From Pseudoroseomonas aestuarii (GTDB lineage Bacteria; Pseudomonadota; Alphaproteobacteria; Acetobacterales; Acetobacteraceae): 64,000 bases of DNA. The notes below the pieces were generated by a model. That model did no database searches and had not been told where the DNA came from. It was given only the letters and a program-made list of their open reading frames with translations. The DNA is taken from the NCBI RefSeq assembly GCF_042651065.1, contig NZ_JBHSCH010000001.1, positions 62,001 to 126,000 of the forward strand, read 5' to 3'. Numbering within the stretch: the stretch's first letter is position 1; every line of letters starts with the position of its first letter. Of the stretch, positions 10,326-18,749 are shown one piece after another. The position numbers and the translations under genes are program-made.

Positions 10326-11204
10326 TCAGCCGGCCAGCACCTCCGCCAGCGCCTCGGCGGCGGGGGAGAGGCTGGCGCCGCGGCGGCGCAGCAGCACGAT
10401 GCGCCGCCGCAGCAGCGGCGTGTCGATCGGCCGTGTCTCCAGCAGCGGCGCCACGCGCAGCTCCACGGCGGTGGCAGGCAGCACGGCGATGCCGAGCCCG
10501 GCCCGCACCAGCGCCACCGCCGTGCTCATGTAGGTGGCCTCGTAGGCCGGGCGGACGCTGAGGCCGGCGGCGGCGAAGGCCTGCTCCACCAGGGCGCGCA
10601 GGCTGCTCTCCGGGTCGGTCAGCACCAGCGGCGCGGCGGCCAGCGCCGGCAGGGTGAGGTTCGCCGTGGCGGCGAAGGCATGGCCGGGCGGCAGCACCGC
10701 CACCAGCGAATCCTCGAAGAGCGGCGTCTCCTCCAGCTCCGGCTCCGGCCCGGCGGCGTGGCCGATGCCGAGCTCCGCCTCGCCCGCCTTCACCAGCGCC
10801 GCCACGCGCCGCGCGACCGCGTCCCGCACCATCACCCGGATGCCGGGATGGGCGGCCCGCAGCCGCGCCAGCGCCCCCGGCAGCAGGTTGGCCGCCACCG
10901 AGGGCAGCACCGCCAGATGCACCACGCCCGAGCGCCGCTGCGCCTGCTCCCGCGCGCCGGTCACCACCGTCTCCAGCTCGTCCAGGATGCGCTGGAAGGA
11001 GAGCGCCAGCGCCTGCCCCGCCAGGGTGGGCCGCACCCCGCGCGCCGAGCGGTCGAACAGCGCCACGCCGAGGCTTTCCTCGAGGGCGCGGATCTGCAGG
11101 GTGAGGGCGGGCTGCGAGACGTGCAGCCGCGCCGCCGCCCGGCCGAAGCTGCCTGTCTCCACCGCCATGGTCAGGGCGCGGATCTGCCGCAGGGAGTAGC
11201 TCAT
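10326..11204 (-). CDS. LysR family transcriptional regulator
   Basis: 292 aa. The N-terminal winged helix-turn-helix (GSFGRAAARLHVSQPALTLQ, about 18-37) is followed by the two-lobed LysR effector domain. The gene is divergent from the TTT receptor at 11315, with 110 bases between the starts. An inverted repeat TTTTTCC-N14-GGAAAAA lies just outside its start, which fits the classic arrangement of a LysR protein controlling itself and a divergent target. The likely target is the receptor plus the AtuA genes, and the ligand may be their carboxylate substrate (inference). Confidence 0.92.
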   Translation of the reverse strand: MSYSLRQIRALTMAVETGSFGRAAARLHVSQPALTLQIRALEESLGVALFDRSARGVRPTLAGQALALSFQRILDELETVVTGAREQAQRRSGVVHLAVLPSVAANLLPGALARLRAAHPGIRVMVRDAVARRVAALVKAGEAELGIGHAAGPEPELEETPLFEDSLVAVLPPGHAFAATANLTLPALAAAPLVLTDPESSLRALVEQAFAAAGLSVRPAYEATYMSTAVALVRAGLGIAVLPATAVELRVAPLLETRPIDTPLLRRRIVLLRRRGASLSPAAEALAEVLAG

Positions 11205-11206
11205 AA

Positions 11207-11234
11207 TTTTTCCCTATGACTGCGCCAGGAAAAA
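11207..11234. promoter_or_regulatory. Candidate LysR operator (inverted repeat)
   Basis: Perfect 7-base arms TTTTTCC (11207-11213) and GGAAAAA (11228-11234) are separated by 14 bases, in the gap between the divergent LysR gene and the TTT receptor. It sits immediately beside the LysR start codon and is AT-rich against a 70% GC background. Binding is not shown; position and symmetry are the only evidence. Confidence 0.45.
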
Positions 11235-11314
11235 CTCAATGGACTTATGGCCGGCGGCACGGCGAGATGGCCGGGAAGGGGCCGGCTGAGCCCCAACCGG
11301 TTGGAGACGGCACC

Positions 11315-12310
11315 ATGACCCACCCCACGCTTCGCCGCCGCGCCCTGCTGGGCGGCGGCCTCGGCCTCGCCGCCCTGCCGCTCGCGGCGCCCGCCCTCCG
11401 CGCGCAGGAGGCGTGGCCGAGCCGCCCCATCCGCATGGTGGTGCCCTTCGGCGCCGGCACCAGCACCGACATCATGACGCGCCTCGTCTCCGTCCCGATG
11501 TCGAAGACGCTGGGCCAGCCCGTGGTGGTGGAGAACCGTGCCGGCGCCGGCGGCGTGGTGGGCAGCGACGGCGTGGCGAAGGCGGCCCCCGACGGCTACA
11601 CCCTCTGCATGGGCAGCATCGCCTCGCATTCGGTGAACGTCTCGCTGATGCCGAACATGCCCTACGACGTGCTGCGCGACTTCACGCCGATCTCCCTGGT
11701 GACGGAGGCGCCGAACCTGCTGGTGATCTCGCCCAAGGTGCCGGCGAAGACGCTGCCCGAGTTCATCACCTGGGCGAAGCAGCAGCGCGGCGGGGTGAGC
11801 TACGCCTCGGCCGGCAACGGCACCTCCAGCCACCTGGCGGGGGAGCTGCTGAAGCTGCGCACCGGCGCGCCGCTGGAGCACGTGCCCTACCGCAGCGGCG
11901 CCCAGGCGGTGACCGACGTGATGGCCGGCAACGTGCCGATGATCGTCTATCAGGTGACGGCGGTGCTGCCCTTCGTGCGCGAGGGCACGCTGCGGGCGCT
12001 GGCCTCCACCTCCGCCGCGCGGCTGGAACTGACGCCGGAGATCCCCACCGCCATCGAGCAGGGCATCGCCGAGTTCGACGTCGCCGCCTGGCACGGGCTG
12101 TTCGCCCCCGCCAGCCTGCCGGCGCCGGTGCGGGACCGGATCTACGGTGCGCTGAAGGCGGCGCTGGATTCGCCCGAGCTGCGCGCCCAGCTGCGCGAGC
12201 AGGGGCTGCAGCCCGTGGGCATGGCGCCCGCCGAGTTCCGCCCCTGGCTGGAGGCCGATATCGCCAAGTGGCGCGAGGTGGTGCGCGTCTCCGGCGCCCG
12301 CGCGGATTGA
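11315..12310 (+). CDS. Tripartite tricarboxylate transporter (Bug/TctC) substrate-binding receptor
   Basis: 331 aa. ATG 11315 follows TTGGAGACGG; the in-frame extension to 11216 lacks coding character. The N-terminus is TAT-like (RRRALLGGGLGLAALPLAAP, cleavage near ALRAQ). It is followed by the Bug signature: WPSRPIRMVVPFGAGTSTD, VVENRAGAGG, KAAPDGYTL and a C-terminal segment ending in REVVRVSGAR. These periplasmic receptors bind carboxylates for TctAB-type transporters. No tctA or tctB genes are nearby; such orphan receptors are very numerous in Roseomonas- and Bordetella-like genomes and may act with a distant membrane pair or as sensors. Divergent from a LysR regulator and followed within 12 bases by the AtuA gene. 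Confidence 0.93.
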   Translation: MTHPTLRRRALLGGGLGLAALPLAAPALRAQEAWPSRPIRMVVPFGAGTSTDIMTRLVSVPMSKTLGQPVVVENRAGAGGVVGSDGVAKAAPDGYTLCMGSIASHSVNVSLMPNMPYDVLRDFTPISLVTEAPNLLVISPKVPAKTLPEFITWAKQQRGGVSYASAGNGTSSHLAGELLKLRTGAPLEHVPYRSGAQAVTDVMAGNVPMIVYQVTAVLPFVREGTLRALASTSAARLELTPEIPTAIEQGIAEFDVAAWHGLFAPASLPAPVRDRIYGALKAALDSPELRAQLREQGLQPVGMAPAEFRPWLEADIAKWREVVRVSGARAD

Positions 12311-12321
12311 GGGCGGCAGGC

Positions 12322-13698
12322 ATGGCTCCCGACACCCTCCTCCGCATCGGCTGCGGCTCCGGCTTCTCCGGCGACCGGATCGACGCGCCCGGGCCAGTGG
12401 TCGATGCGCTGATCGCCGCCGGCGGGCCGGCCGCGCTGATGCTGGAGGTGCTGGGCGAGCGCACCCTGGCCCTGGCCCAGCGTGAGCGGCTGCACCGCCC
12501 CGAGGCCGGCTACGAGCCGGCGCTGATCGACCTGCTGCGGCCCATCCTGGCGCGCTGCGTGGCGCATGGCATCCCCATCGTCACCAATGGCGGCGCCGCC
12601 AATCCGCGCGGCGCGGCGCAGGCGGTGCTGGCGCTGGGGCGGGAGCTCGGGCTGCCCGCGCTCCGCATCGGCGTGGTGGAGGGGGACGACATCCGCGGCA
12701 CGGACGCGCTGGACGACCTCGACCCCTGGGAGGGCGATGCCGGGGCGGTGCTGGAGCCGGCACGGGTGATCGCCGCCAATGTCTATCTCGGCGCGGCGCC
12801 GATCGCCGAGGCGCTGCGCGGCGGCGCGCAGGTGGTGATCACCGGCCGCTGCTCCGACCCTGCCCTGGCGCTCGGCCCCATGCTGGCGCATTTCGGCTGG
12901 AGCGAGGATGACTGGGACCGCCTCGCCGCCGGCACCATGGCCGGGCACCTGCTGGAATGCGGCTCGCAGATCACGGGCGGCTACTTCGCCGACCCCGGGG
13001 TGAAGGACGTGCCGGGGATGGCCACGCTCGGCTTCCCCATCGCCGAGATCGGCGCGGATGGCGCGGTGCTGATCACCAAGCCCGCCGGCACCGGCGGCGT
13101 GGTGGACCGCCGCACCGTGACCGAGCAGCTTCTCTACGAGCTGCACGACCCCTCGGCCTACCTCACCCCCGATGTGGTGCTGGACATCACCGGCGTGCGC
13201 ATCACCGAGGAGGCACCGGACCGGGTGCGGGTCGCCGGCGCGCGCGGGCGGCCACGTCCGGAGCAGCTGAAGGCCACGGTCAGCCTGCCCGGCGGCTGGC
13301 TGGGCGAGGGCGAGATCTCCTATGCCGGCCCCAATGCCCGCGCCCGCGCCGAACTGGCCGGCCGCACCCTGCGCGAGCGGCTGCGGATGCTGGGGCTGGA
13401 GGCCGCGGCGCGGCTCGACCTGATCGGCGTGGTCAGCGTCTTCGCCGGCGATGACGGGGTGCCGGCCGGCACCGGGGATCTGGCGCCGGCCGATCTGCGG
13501 CTGCGCCTCGCCGTGGCCACCGAGACCCGCGCCGAGGCGGAGCGGGCGGTGCGCGAGGTACTCTCCCTCTACTGCTGCGGCCCGGCCGGCGGCGGTGGCG
13601 TGCGCACGCGGGTGGTGGACCGCATCCGCACCCTCTCCTTCCTGGTGCCGCGCGAGCGGCTCGCCCCCCGCGTCATCCTGCTGGAGCTGGAAGCATGA
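12322..13698 (+). CDS. AtuA family (DUF1446) protein
   Basis: 458 aa, ATG 12322 eleven bases after the TTT receptor. It matches the acyclic terpene utilisation AtuA family: RIGCGSGFSGDR near the start, VTNGGAANPRGAAQ, VVITGRCSDPALALGP, GSQITGGYFADPG and VLITKPAGTGGVV. AtuA is required for citronellol/geraniol catabolism in Pseudomonas, but its reaction is not established, and homologues occur in many acyl-CoA degradation clusters. Its stop overlaps the start of the small AtuA-like partner gene by four bases (ATGA). The cluster gives no direct evidence of terpene use. Confidence 0.85.
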   Translation: MAPDTLLRIGCGSGFSGDRIDAPGPVVDALIAAGGPAALMLEVLGERTLALAQRERLHRPEAGYEPALIDLLRPILARCVAHGIPIVTNGGAANPRGAAQAVLALGRELGLPALRIGVVEGDDIRGTDALDDLDPWEGDAGAVLEPARVIAANVYLGAAPIAEALRGGAQVVITGRCSDPALALGPMLAHFGWSEDDWDRLAAGTMAGHLLECGSQITGGYFADPGVKDVPGMATLGFPIAEIGADGAVLITKPAGTGGVVDRRTVTEQLLYELHDPSAYLTPDVVLDITGVRITEEAPDRVRVAGARGRPRPEQLKATVSLPGGWLGEGEISYAGPNARARAELAGRTLRERLRMLGLEAAARLDLIGVVSVFAGDDGVPAGTGDLAPADLRLRLAVATETRAEAERAVREVLSLYCCGPAGGGGVRTRVVDRIRTLSFLVPRERLAPRVILLELEA

Positions 13699-14021
13699 GC
13701 GCCGTGCCGCTGTATCGCCTCGCCCACGCCCGGGCGGGGGACAAGGGCAACCGCCTGAACATCGCCCTCATCGCCCACCGCGCGGAGGACTGGCCGCATC
13801 TCGCCGCGCAGGTGACGGAGGCGCGGGTGCTGGCGCATTTCGCGCATCGCGGCGCCAGCGCCGTGCGGCGGCACGACCTGCCGGGCCTCGGCGCCTTCAA
13901 CTTCGTCATCGAGGATGTGCTGCAGGGCGGCGTGAACGGCGCGCTGAACCTGGACGGGCATGGCAAGTCGCTCTCCTTCCACCTGCTCGCCCTGGAGGTG
14001 GAGCCGCCCGCGCCGGGCTGA
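13695..14021 (+). CDS. AtuA-like small partner protein (ferredoxin-fold domain)
   Basis: 108 aa. In other genomes this domain is either fused to the C-terminus of AtuA or encoded right after it. Recognisable segments are LAHARAGDKGNRLNIALIAH, FNFVIEDVLQGGVN and the closing LDGHGKSLSFHLL. The ATG overlaps the AtuA stop (ATGA), indicating translational coupling and probably a complex with AtuA. The biochemical role is unknown. Confidence 0.85.
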   Translation: MSAVPLYRLAHARAGDKGNRLNIALIAHRAEDWPHLAAQVTEARVLAHFAHRGASAVRRHDLPGLGAFNFVIEDVLQGGVNGALNLDGHGKSLSFHLLALEVEPPAPG

Positions 14022-14080
14022 GGCGGCACCCCCTGTTGCTCCCCCTGGGCGGCGGCGGCGCGCCTGCTAGACTTCGCGGC

Positions 14081-15448
14081 ATGGGAACGAAACGCCGAGA
14101 CCTGCTGCTGGCGGCCGCCATGGCGCCGCTGGCCGCCCGCCTGAGCCTGCCCCGCCCCGCCCTGGCGCAGCCTGCCACCGCGGCGGAGCCGCCCCCCGTG
14201 CTGCTGATCCACGGGAATGGCGACCACGCCGCGCTGTGGATGACCACGCTGTGGCGCTTCGAATCGAATGGCTGGCCGCGCGGGTGCCTCGCCGCCCTCA
14301 ACCTGCCCGACCCGCTGGCGCGCGACGACGACGCCATCCCGCAGCCCCGGCGCAGCGGCACGGAGGATTTCCGCCGCGCGGTGGAGGAGGCCGTGGTGGC
14401 GCTTCGCCAGCGCACCGGGGCCGCGCGGGTTGCGCTGGTGGGCAACAGCCGTGGCGGCTACCCGATCCGGGATTTCGTGGTGCATGGCGGCGGCGCCCCG
14501 CAGGTCTCCCACGCGGTGCTGTGCGGCACGCCGAACCGGGGCGTCTATGACTGGGAGTGGAACCGCAACCGCGAGTTCAACGGCCGCTCGGATTTCCTGC
14601 GCCGGCTGAACGGCGGCGAGACCGATGTGGTGCCCGGCACCGCCTTCCTCACCCTGCGGAGCGACGGCAACGACGTCTACACCCAGTCCGACGGCGCCGC
14701 CTATGGCCGCCCTGGCACGCCCACCGGCATCGACGCCACGGGGCCGGCGCTGCGCGGCGCGACCAACCTGGTGCTGGGCCAGCTCGACCACCGCGAGGTG
14801 GCCTACCACCCGCGCGCCTTCCGCGAGATCTACCGCTTCATCGCGGGGCGGGAGCCGGAGCGGCTGGCGATCGTGCCCGAGGCGCGGCCGGTGCTGGATG
14901 GCATCGTCAGCGGCACGCCGGAGGGCGTGCAGACCAACCGCCCCTTGCCCGGCGCCACCGTGACGGTGTGGCGCACCGACCCGGAGAGTGGCGCGCGGAC
15001 GGGCGAGGCGCTGCACTGCCGCACCACGAGCGAGGATGGCCGCTGGGGCCCCGTGGCCGTGGCCCCCGACTGGACCCTGGAGTTTGAGGTGGCCGCGCCC
15101 GGCCATCCGGTTACGCATTTCTACCGTTCGCCCTTCCCGCGTTCTTCCGAGGTGGTGCATCTGCGCCCGGCGCGGCCGATCTCGGCCGAGGACCGCGCGG
15201 CGGGAGCGGTGCTGCTGTTCACCCGGCCGCGCGGCTATTTCGCCCGCCCGCGCGACGCCATCATCCTGGATGGCCGGGAGCCGGAGCAGGTGCCCCTGGG
15301 CCTGGCCCGCGTGGCGACGGTGACGCTGCGCCGCCCGGTGGCCGAACTGGGCCGCACGGTGGTCGCCCAGTTCAATGAGGAGCGCGTGGCCGCCCGCCTC
15401 TGGCCCGTGGCCGAGGACCGCGTGACGGTGGCCGAGCTGACATCCTGA
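14081..15448 (+). CDS. Exported alpha/beta-hydrolase
   Basis: 455 aa, ATG 14081. N-terminal twin-arginine-like signal (KRRDLLLAAAMAPLAARLSL, cleavage near ALAQ). The alpha/beta-hydrolase features are the oxyanion segment PPVLLIHGNGDH (38-49) and the nucleophile elbow GNSRGG with Ser123. A candidate acid/His region lies around LGQLDHREVAYHPRAF. From about residue 300 a beta-rich carboxypeptidase-regulatory/Ig-like domain follows (LPGATVTVWRTD). Likely a periplasmic or secreted esterase/lipase; substrate unknown. It lies 59 bases after the AtuA partner and ends at a bidirectional terminator, so it may be the last gene of that operon. Confidence 0.75.
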   Translation: MGTKRRDLLLAAAMAPLAARLSLPRPALAQPATAAEPPPVLLIHGNGDHAALWMTTLWRFESNGWPRGCLAALNLPDPLARDDDAIPQPRRSGTEDFRRAVEEAVVALRQRTGAARVALVGNSRGGYPIRDFVVHGGGAPQVSHAVLCGTPNRGVYDWEWNRNREFNGRSDFLRRLNGGETDVVPGTAFLTLRSDGNDVYTQSDGAAYGRPGTPTGIDATGPALRGATNLVLGQLDHREVAYHPRAFREIYRFIAGREPERLAIVPEARPVLDGIVSGTPEGVQTNRPLPGATVTVWRTDPESGARTGEALHCRTTSEDGRWGPVAVAPDWTLEFEVAAPGHPVTHFYRSPFPRSSEVVHLRPARPISAEDRAAGAVLLFTRPRGYFARPRDAIILDGREPEQVPLGLARVATVTLRRPVAELGRTVVAQFNEERVAARLWPVAEDRVTVAELTS

Positions 15449-15470
15449 CTCGAAGAAAAAAGAAGGGGGC

Positions 15471-15492
15471 CCGGGGGAATTCATTCCCCCGG
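15471..15492. terminator. Bidirectional intrinsic terminator
   Basis: Perfect inverted repeat CCGGGGGAAT / ATTCCCCCGG with a 2-base loop between two convergent genes. On the minus strand the stem is followed by a T-rich tract (CTTCTTTTTTCTTC); on the plus strand by a weaker CTTGTTGTT. Confidence 0.75.
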
Positions 15493-15501
15493 CCTTGTTG
15501 T

Positions 15502-16620
15502 TCAGGCTGCCGCCAGTTCCGCCAGCACCGCCGCCGTATCGGCCCCCAATGCCGGCGCTGGCGCCACCCAGGCGCCGAGCCCTGGCAGGCTGGGCATCGG
15601 CATCTCGCCCAGTTCCGGCTGCGCCATCATCGGCGCCGCGCCAACCGCCCGCACATGCGGGTCCGCCAGCCAGTCCAGCGGGGTGTTCACCTTCTCCGCC
15701 AGCAGCCGGGCGGCGTGCAGGGCGCGCAGCCAGTGTTCAACGCTCTCGCGGGCGAAGATCTCGCGCAGCAGGGGGAGCAGGGCGTCGCGGTTCCGGTCGC
15801 GGTCCGCGAAGGTGGCGAAGCGCGGGTCCTGCGGCAGGTCCGGCCGGCCGATGGCGCCGCAGAGCGCGACGAACTCGGCCTCGCGCACCAGCGCCACCAT
15901 CACCCAGTTGCCGCAGGCGGCGCGGTAGCTGCCGGCGGGCACGTTCAGCGCGGCGGGCGCCTGGCCGAGCAGCCCCGCCTCGGCGATCGGCATGGCCAGC
16001 AGGGCGGCGGTGCCCGCCATCAGCGAGATGTCCAGCACGCGGCGGCGCGGCGCCGCGTCGAGCTGGCGCTGGGCCAGAGCGGCCTGCACGGCGGCGAAGG
16101 CGGAGATGCCGGTGACGACATCGGCCACCAGGCAGCCCACCTTGTGCGGCGCGCCGTCGGCGCCCGTGTTCAGCGCCACCAGCCCGGTATAGGCCTGCGC
16201 CACCGAATCGGTGCAGGGCCGCTCGGCATAGGGGCCGGTCTGGCCGAAGCCGGAAATGGAGAGGCAGACGGCATTCTCCGGCGTCGCCTCCGGCCCCAGC
16301 CCGAGGCGGGCGGCGACGCCGGGGCGGAACGCCTCGATCAGCACGTCCGCCCGCGCGGCGAGGGCGCTGGCGGCGGCGCGGCCCTCGGGCGACTTCAGGT
16401 CCAGCACCACGCTGCGCTTGCCGCGGTTGAAGGTGGTGTGCATCACCGACTGACCGTCGCGCCGGGTGGAGAGGCCGCGCGACCAGTCGCCTTCCGGCGG
16501 TTCCAGCTTGATGACATCGGCGCCGGCGGCCGCCAGCAGCATGCCGCAATAGGGCCCGGCGATGCCCTGGCCCGCATCCAGCACGCGCAGCCCGCGATAG
16601 GGCTTCAGCCCGTGGTCCAT
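15502..16620 (-). CDS. CaiB/BaiF family (class III) CoA transferase
   Basis: 372 aa, ATG 16620 with GGGAGGAA just upstream; the open frame beyond it is not coding in style. Class III CoA-transferase features: VLDAGQGIAGPYCGMLLAA, GADVIKLEPPEGDWSR, NRGKRSVVLDLKSPEGR, ISGFGQTGPY, and the conserved Asp in CLVADVVTG (Asp167), which forms the acyl-aspartyl intermediate. These enzymes move CoA between carboxylic acids in the cytosol. It is divergent from a second TTT receptor with only 69 bases between, suggesting a shared control region and a carboxylate uptake/activation pair. Substrate unknown. Confidence 0.9.
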   Translation of the reverse strand: MDHGLKPYRGLRVLDAGQGIAGPYCGMLLAAAGADVIKLEPPEGDWSRGLSTRRDGQSVMHTTFNRGKRSVVLDLKSPEGRAAASALAARADVLIEAFRPGVAARLGLGPEATPENAVCLSISGFGQTGPYAERPCTDSVAQAYTGLVALNTGADGAPHKVGCLVADVVTGISAFAAVQAALAQRQLDAAPRRRVLDISLMAGTAALLAMPIAEAGLLGQAPAALNVPAGSYRAACGNWVMVALVREAEFVALCGAIGRPDLPQDPRFATFADRDRNRDALLPLLREIFARESVEHWLRALHAARLLAEKVNTPLDWLADPHVRAVGAAPMMAQPELGEMPMPSLPGLGAWVAPAPALGADTAAVLAELAAA

Positions 16621-16689
16621 TGCATTTCCTCCCTCATCGTGCGGCGATGGTGGGACGAGACAAGAAAATAGGGAAGGGAACCTCCATCC

Positions 16690-17667
16690 ATGCGCATCAC
16701 CCGCAGGGCGGCGCTCGCCGCCATGCCCATGCTCGCCGCGCTGCCGCCCGCCGCCTCCGTGGCACAGGGGAGCTGGCCCACGCGCCCCCTGCGCTTCGTC
16801 GTGCCCTACCCGCCGGGCGGGCCGACCGACATCCTGGGGCGGGTGGTGACGCAGCAGCTTTCGCAGCGCCTGCCGCAGCCGGTGATCGTGGAGAACCGCA
16901 GCGGCGCCTCGGGCATCGTCGGCAGCGGCGAGGTGGCGCGGGCGGCGCCGGATGGCGCCACCTTCCTGGTGAACGCCTCGCTGCACGTCATCATCCCGCA
17001 CCTCAACCCGCAGATGCCCTTCGACACGCTGGCGGCCTTCGAGCCGGTGACGAACATCGCCCGCGTGCCGCTGATGCTGGTGGTGAACAAGGACCTGCCC
17101 GTGCGCTCGGTGCCGGAGCTGATCGCCTGGCTGAAGCAGAACGGGGGGCGGGCCGCCTACGGCTCCTCCGGCATCGGCGCGGCGCCGCATCTGGCGGGGG
17201 AGCTGTTCAAGCAGCTCACCGGCACGCAGATGGCGCATGTGCCCTATCGCGGCTCCGGCCCGGCGCTGGCGGACCTGCTGGCGGGCAACATCCAGCTGAT
17301 GTTCGATTCGATGCCCAGCAGCGCCGGCGCGGTGCGGGACGGGCAGTTGCGGGCGCTGGCGGTGAGCACCGCCGGCCGCGTCGCCGCCTTCCCCGACCTG
17401 CCCACCGTGGCCGAGGCAGGGGTGCCGGGCTACGAGATCGCCACCTGGTACGGCATCTGGGCGCCGGCCGGCACGCCGGCCCCGGTGGTGCAGGCCCTGC
17501 AGCAGGCGGTGGCGGCGGCGGTGGCCACGCCCGAGGCCCGCGAGCGCCTCGCCACGCTCGGCGCCGACCCGGTGGCCGACACGCCCGAGGCCTTCGCCGC
17601 CTTCACCCGCGCCGAATACGCCCGCTGGGGCAAGCTGGTGCGCGACGCGAAGATCGAGGCCCAATGA
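16690..17667 (+). CDS. Tripartite tricarboxylate transporter (Bug/TctC) substrate-binding receptor
   Basis: 325 aa. TAT-like N-terminus (RITRRAALAAMPMLAAL), then the Bug signatures WPTRPLRFVVPYPPGGPTD, VIVENRSGASG, ARAAPDGATF, AHVPYRGSGPALADLLAGN and IQLMFDSMPSS. Periplasmic carboxylate receptor by family. No TctA/TctB partner is in the window. It is divergent from the CoA transferase and followed after 13 bases by a quinone-oxidoreductase-like gene, so uptake and metabolism of one acid may be co-controlled (inference). Confidence 0.93.
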   Translation: MRITRRAALAAMPMLAALPPAASVAQGSWPTRPLRFVVPYPPGGPTDILGRVVTQQLSQRLPQPVIVENRSGASGIVGSGEVARAAPDGATFLVNASLHVIIPHLNPQMPFDTLAAFEPVTNIARVPLMLVVNKDLPVRSVPELIAWLKQNGGRAAYGSSGIGAAPHLAGELFKQLTGTQMAHVPYRGSGPALADLLAGNIQLMFDSMPSSAGAVRDGQLRALAVSTAGRVAAFPDLPTVAEAGVPGYEIATWYGIWAPAGTPAPVVQALQQAVAAAVATPEARERLATLGADPVADTPEAFAAFTRAEYARWGKLVRDAKIEAQ

Positions 17668-17680
17668 AGGAGACTCCGTG

Positions 17681-18685
17681 ATGCGCGCCATCGTCTGCGA
17701 ATCCTGGCGCGACTTCGACGCGCTGGAGATGAAGGAGATCCCGCCGCCGCCGCTGCGGCCGGCGGGCGTGCGGCTGCGGGTGGAGGCGGTGGGCGTCTCC
17801 TTCGCGCAGCAGCTTGTCGTCGCGGGCAAGTACCAGCGCCGGCCGCCGCTGCCCTTCGTGCCGGGTACCGAGGTGGTGGGCACGGTGCTGGAGGCGGCGC
17901 CGGACGCCGTGGCGCCGCCGCCCGGCACCCGCGTCTTCGCGGCGCTGGACTGGGGCGGCATGGCGGAGGAGGCGGTGGCGGACGACATCCATGTGGTGCC
18001 GCTGCCCGCCACCCTGGCCGATGGCCCGCAGGCCGCCGCCGCCGTGGCGATGCCGATCAGCTACCCCACCGCCGCCTCCGCCCTGCTCTGGCGCGGAAGG
18101 CTGGAGCCGGGGCAGTGGGTGCTGGTGCAGGGGGCGGGGGGTGGCGTCGGCCTCGCCGCGCTGGAGGTGGCGCGGGCGGTGGGGGCGCGCGTCATCGCCC
18201 GGGCGGGTGCCGCCAAGCACCCGATGCTGCATGCGCGCGGCGCCGATGTGGTGCTGGACAGCGCCGCGCCCTTCCGCGAGGCCACGCGGGCTGCCACGGG
18301 CGGGGAGGGCGTCGCGCTGGTGCTGGACACGCTGGGCGGCGAGGCCTTCGACGAGGGGCTGCGCTGCCTGGCCGATGGCGGCACGCTGCTGACGCTGGGC
18401 TATGCCGGCGGCGCCATTCCGCAGCTGGGCGTGAACCTGCTGCTGCTGAAGAACATCGGCGTGGCCGGGCTGAACTGGGGCACCTATCTCGGCTGGTCGC
18501 CCGGCGACAACCGCCGCGCCCACGCGCCGCGCGTGCGCGCGCTGTGGGAGCAGCTGATGACGTGGTGGGCGGCCGGCCAGCTCCGCCCGGAGGTGCATGC
18601 CGCGCTGCCCCTGGAGCGGTTCCGCGAGGCGATGGCGATGGTCCGCGACCGCCAGGCCGTGGGCCGCGTGGTGCTGACCCCCTGA
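17681..18685 (+). CDS. Zinc-independent MDR family NADPH:quinone oxidoreductase-like protein
   Basis: 334 aa from ATG 17681, 8 bases after AAGGAG; GTG 17678 would add one residue. Medium-chain dehydrogenase/reductase layout: N-terminal GroES-like domain (PFVPGTEVVGTVLE), then the Rossmann motif VQGAGGGVGLAALEVAR (about 147-163), LDTLGGEAFDEGL and a C-terminal LERFREAMAMV-RDRQAVGRVVL. The catalytic zinc Cys/His set is absent, so it belongs to the quinone oxidoreductase/enoyl reductase side of the family. Substrate is unknown; its place after the receptor suggests a role in the same carboxylate pathway. Confidence 0.85.
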   Translation: MRAIVCESWRDFDALEMKEIPPPPLRPAGVRLRVEAVGVSFAQQLVVAGKYQRRPPLPFVPGTEVVGTVLEAAPDAVAPPPGTRVFAALDWGGMAEEAVADDIHVVPLPATLADGPQAAAAVAMPISYPTAASALLWRGRLEPGQWVLVQGAGGGVGLAALEVARAVGARVIARAGAAKHPMLHARGADVVLDSAAPFREATRAATGGEGVALVLDTLGGEAFDEGLRCLADGGTLLTLGYAGGAIPQLGVNLLLLKNIGVAGLNWGTYLGWSPGDNRRAHAPRVRALWEQLMTWWAAGQLRPEVHAALPLERFREAMAMVRDRQAVGRVVLTP

Positions 18686-18694
18686 TGGCGGGGT

Positions 18695-18745
18695 CCGGGG
18701 GGATACCATCCCCCCGGCGGGGGTCCAGGGGGCGGCGCCCCCTGG
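18695..18745. terminator. Paired GC-rich hairpins between convergent genes
   Basis: Two perfect inverted repeats in a row: CCGGGGGGAT-ACC-ATCCCCCCGG (18695-18717) and CCAGGGGGCG-G-CGCCCCCTGG (18725-18745). They fill the gap between the quinone-oxidoreductase gene and the SulP gene, which run towards each other. No clear T-tract, so termination is inferred from position and stem strength. Confidence 0.55.
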
Positions 18746-18749
18746 CGCT

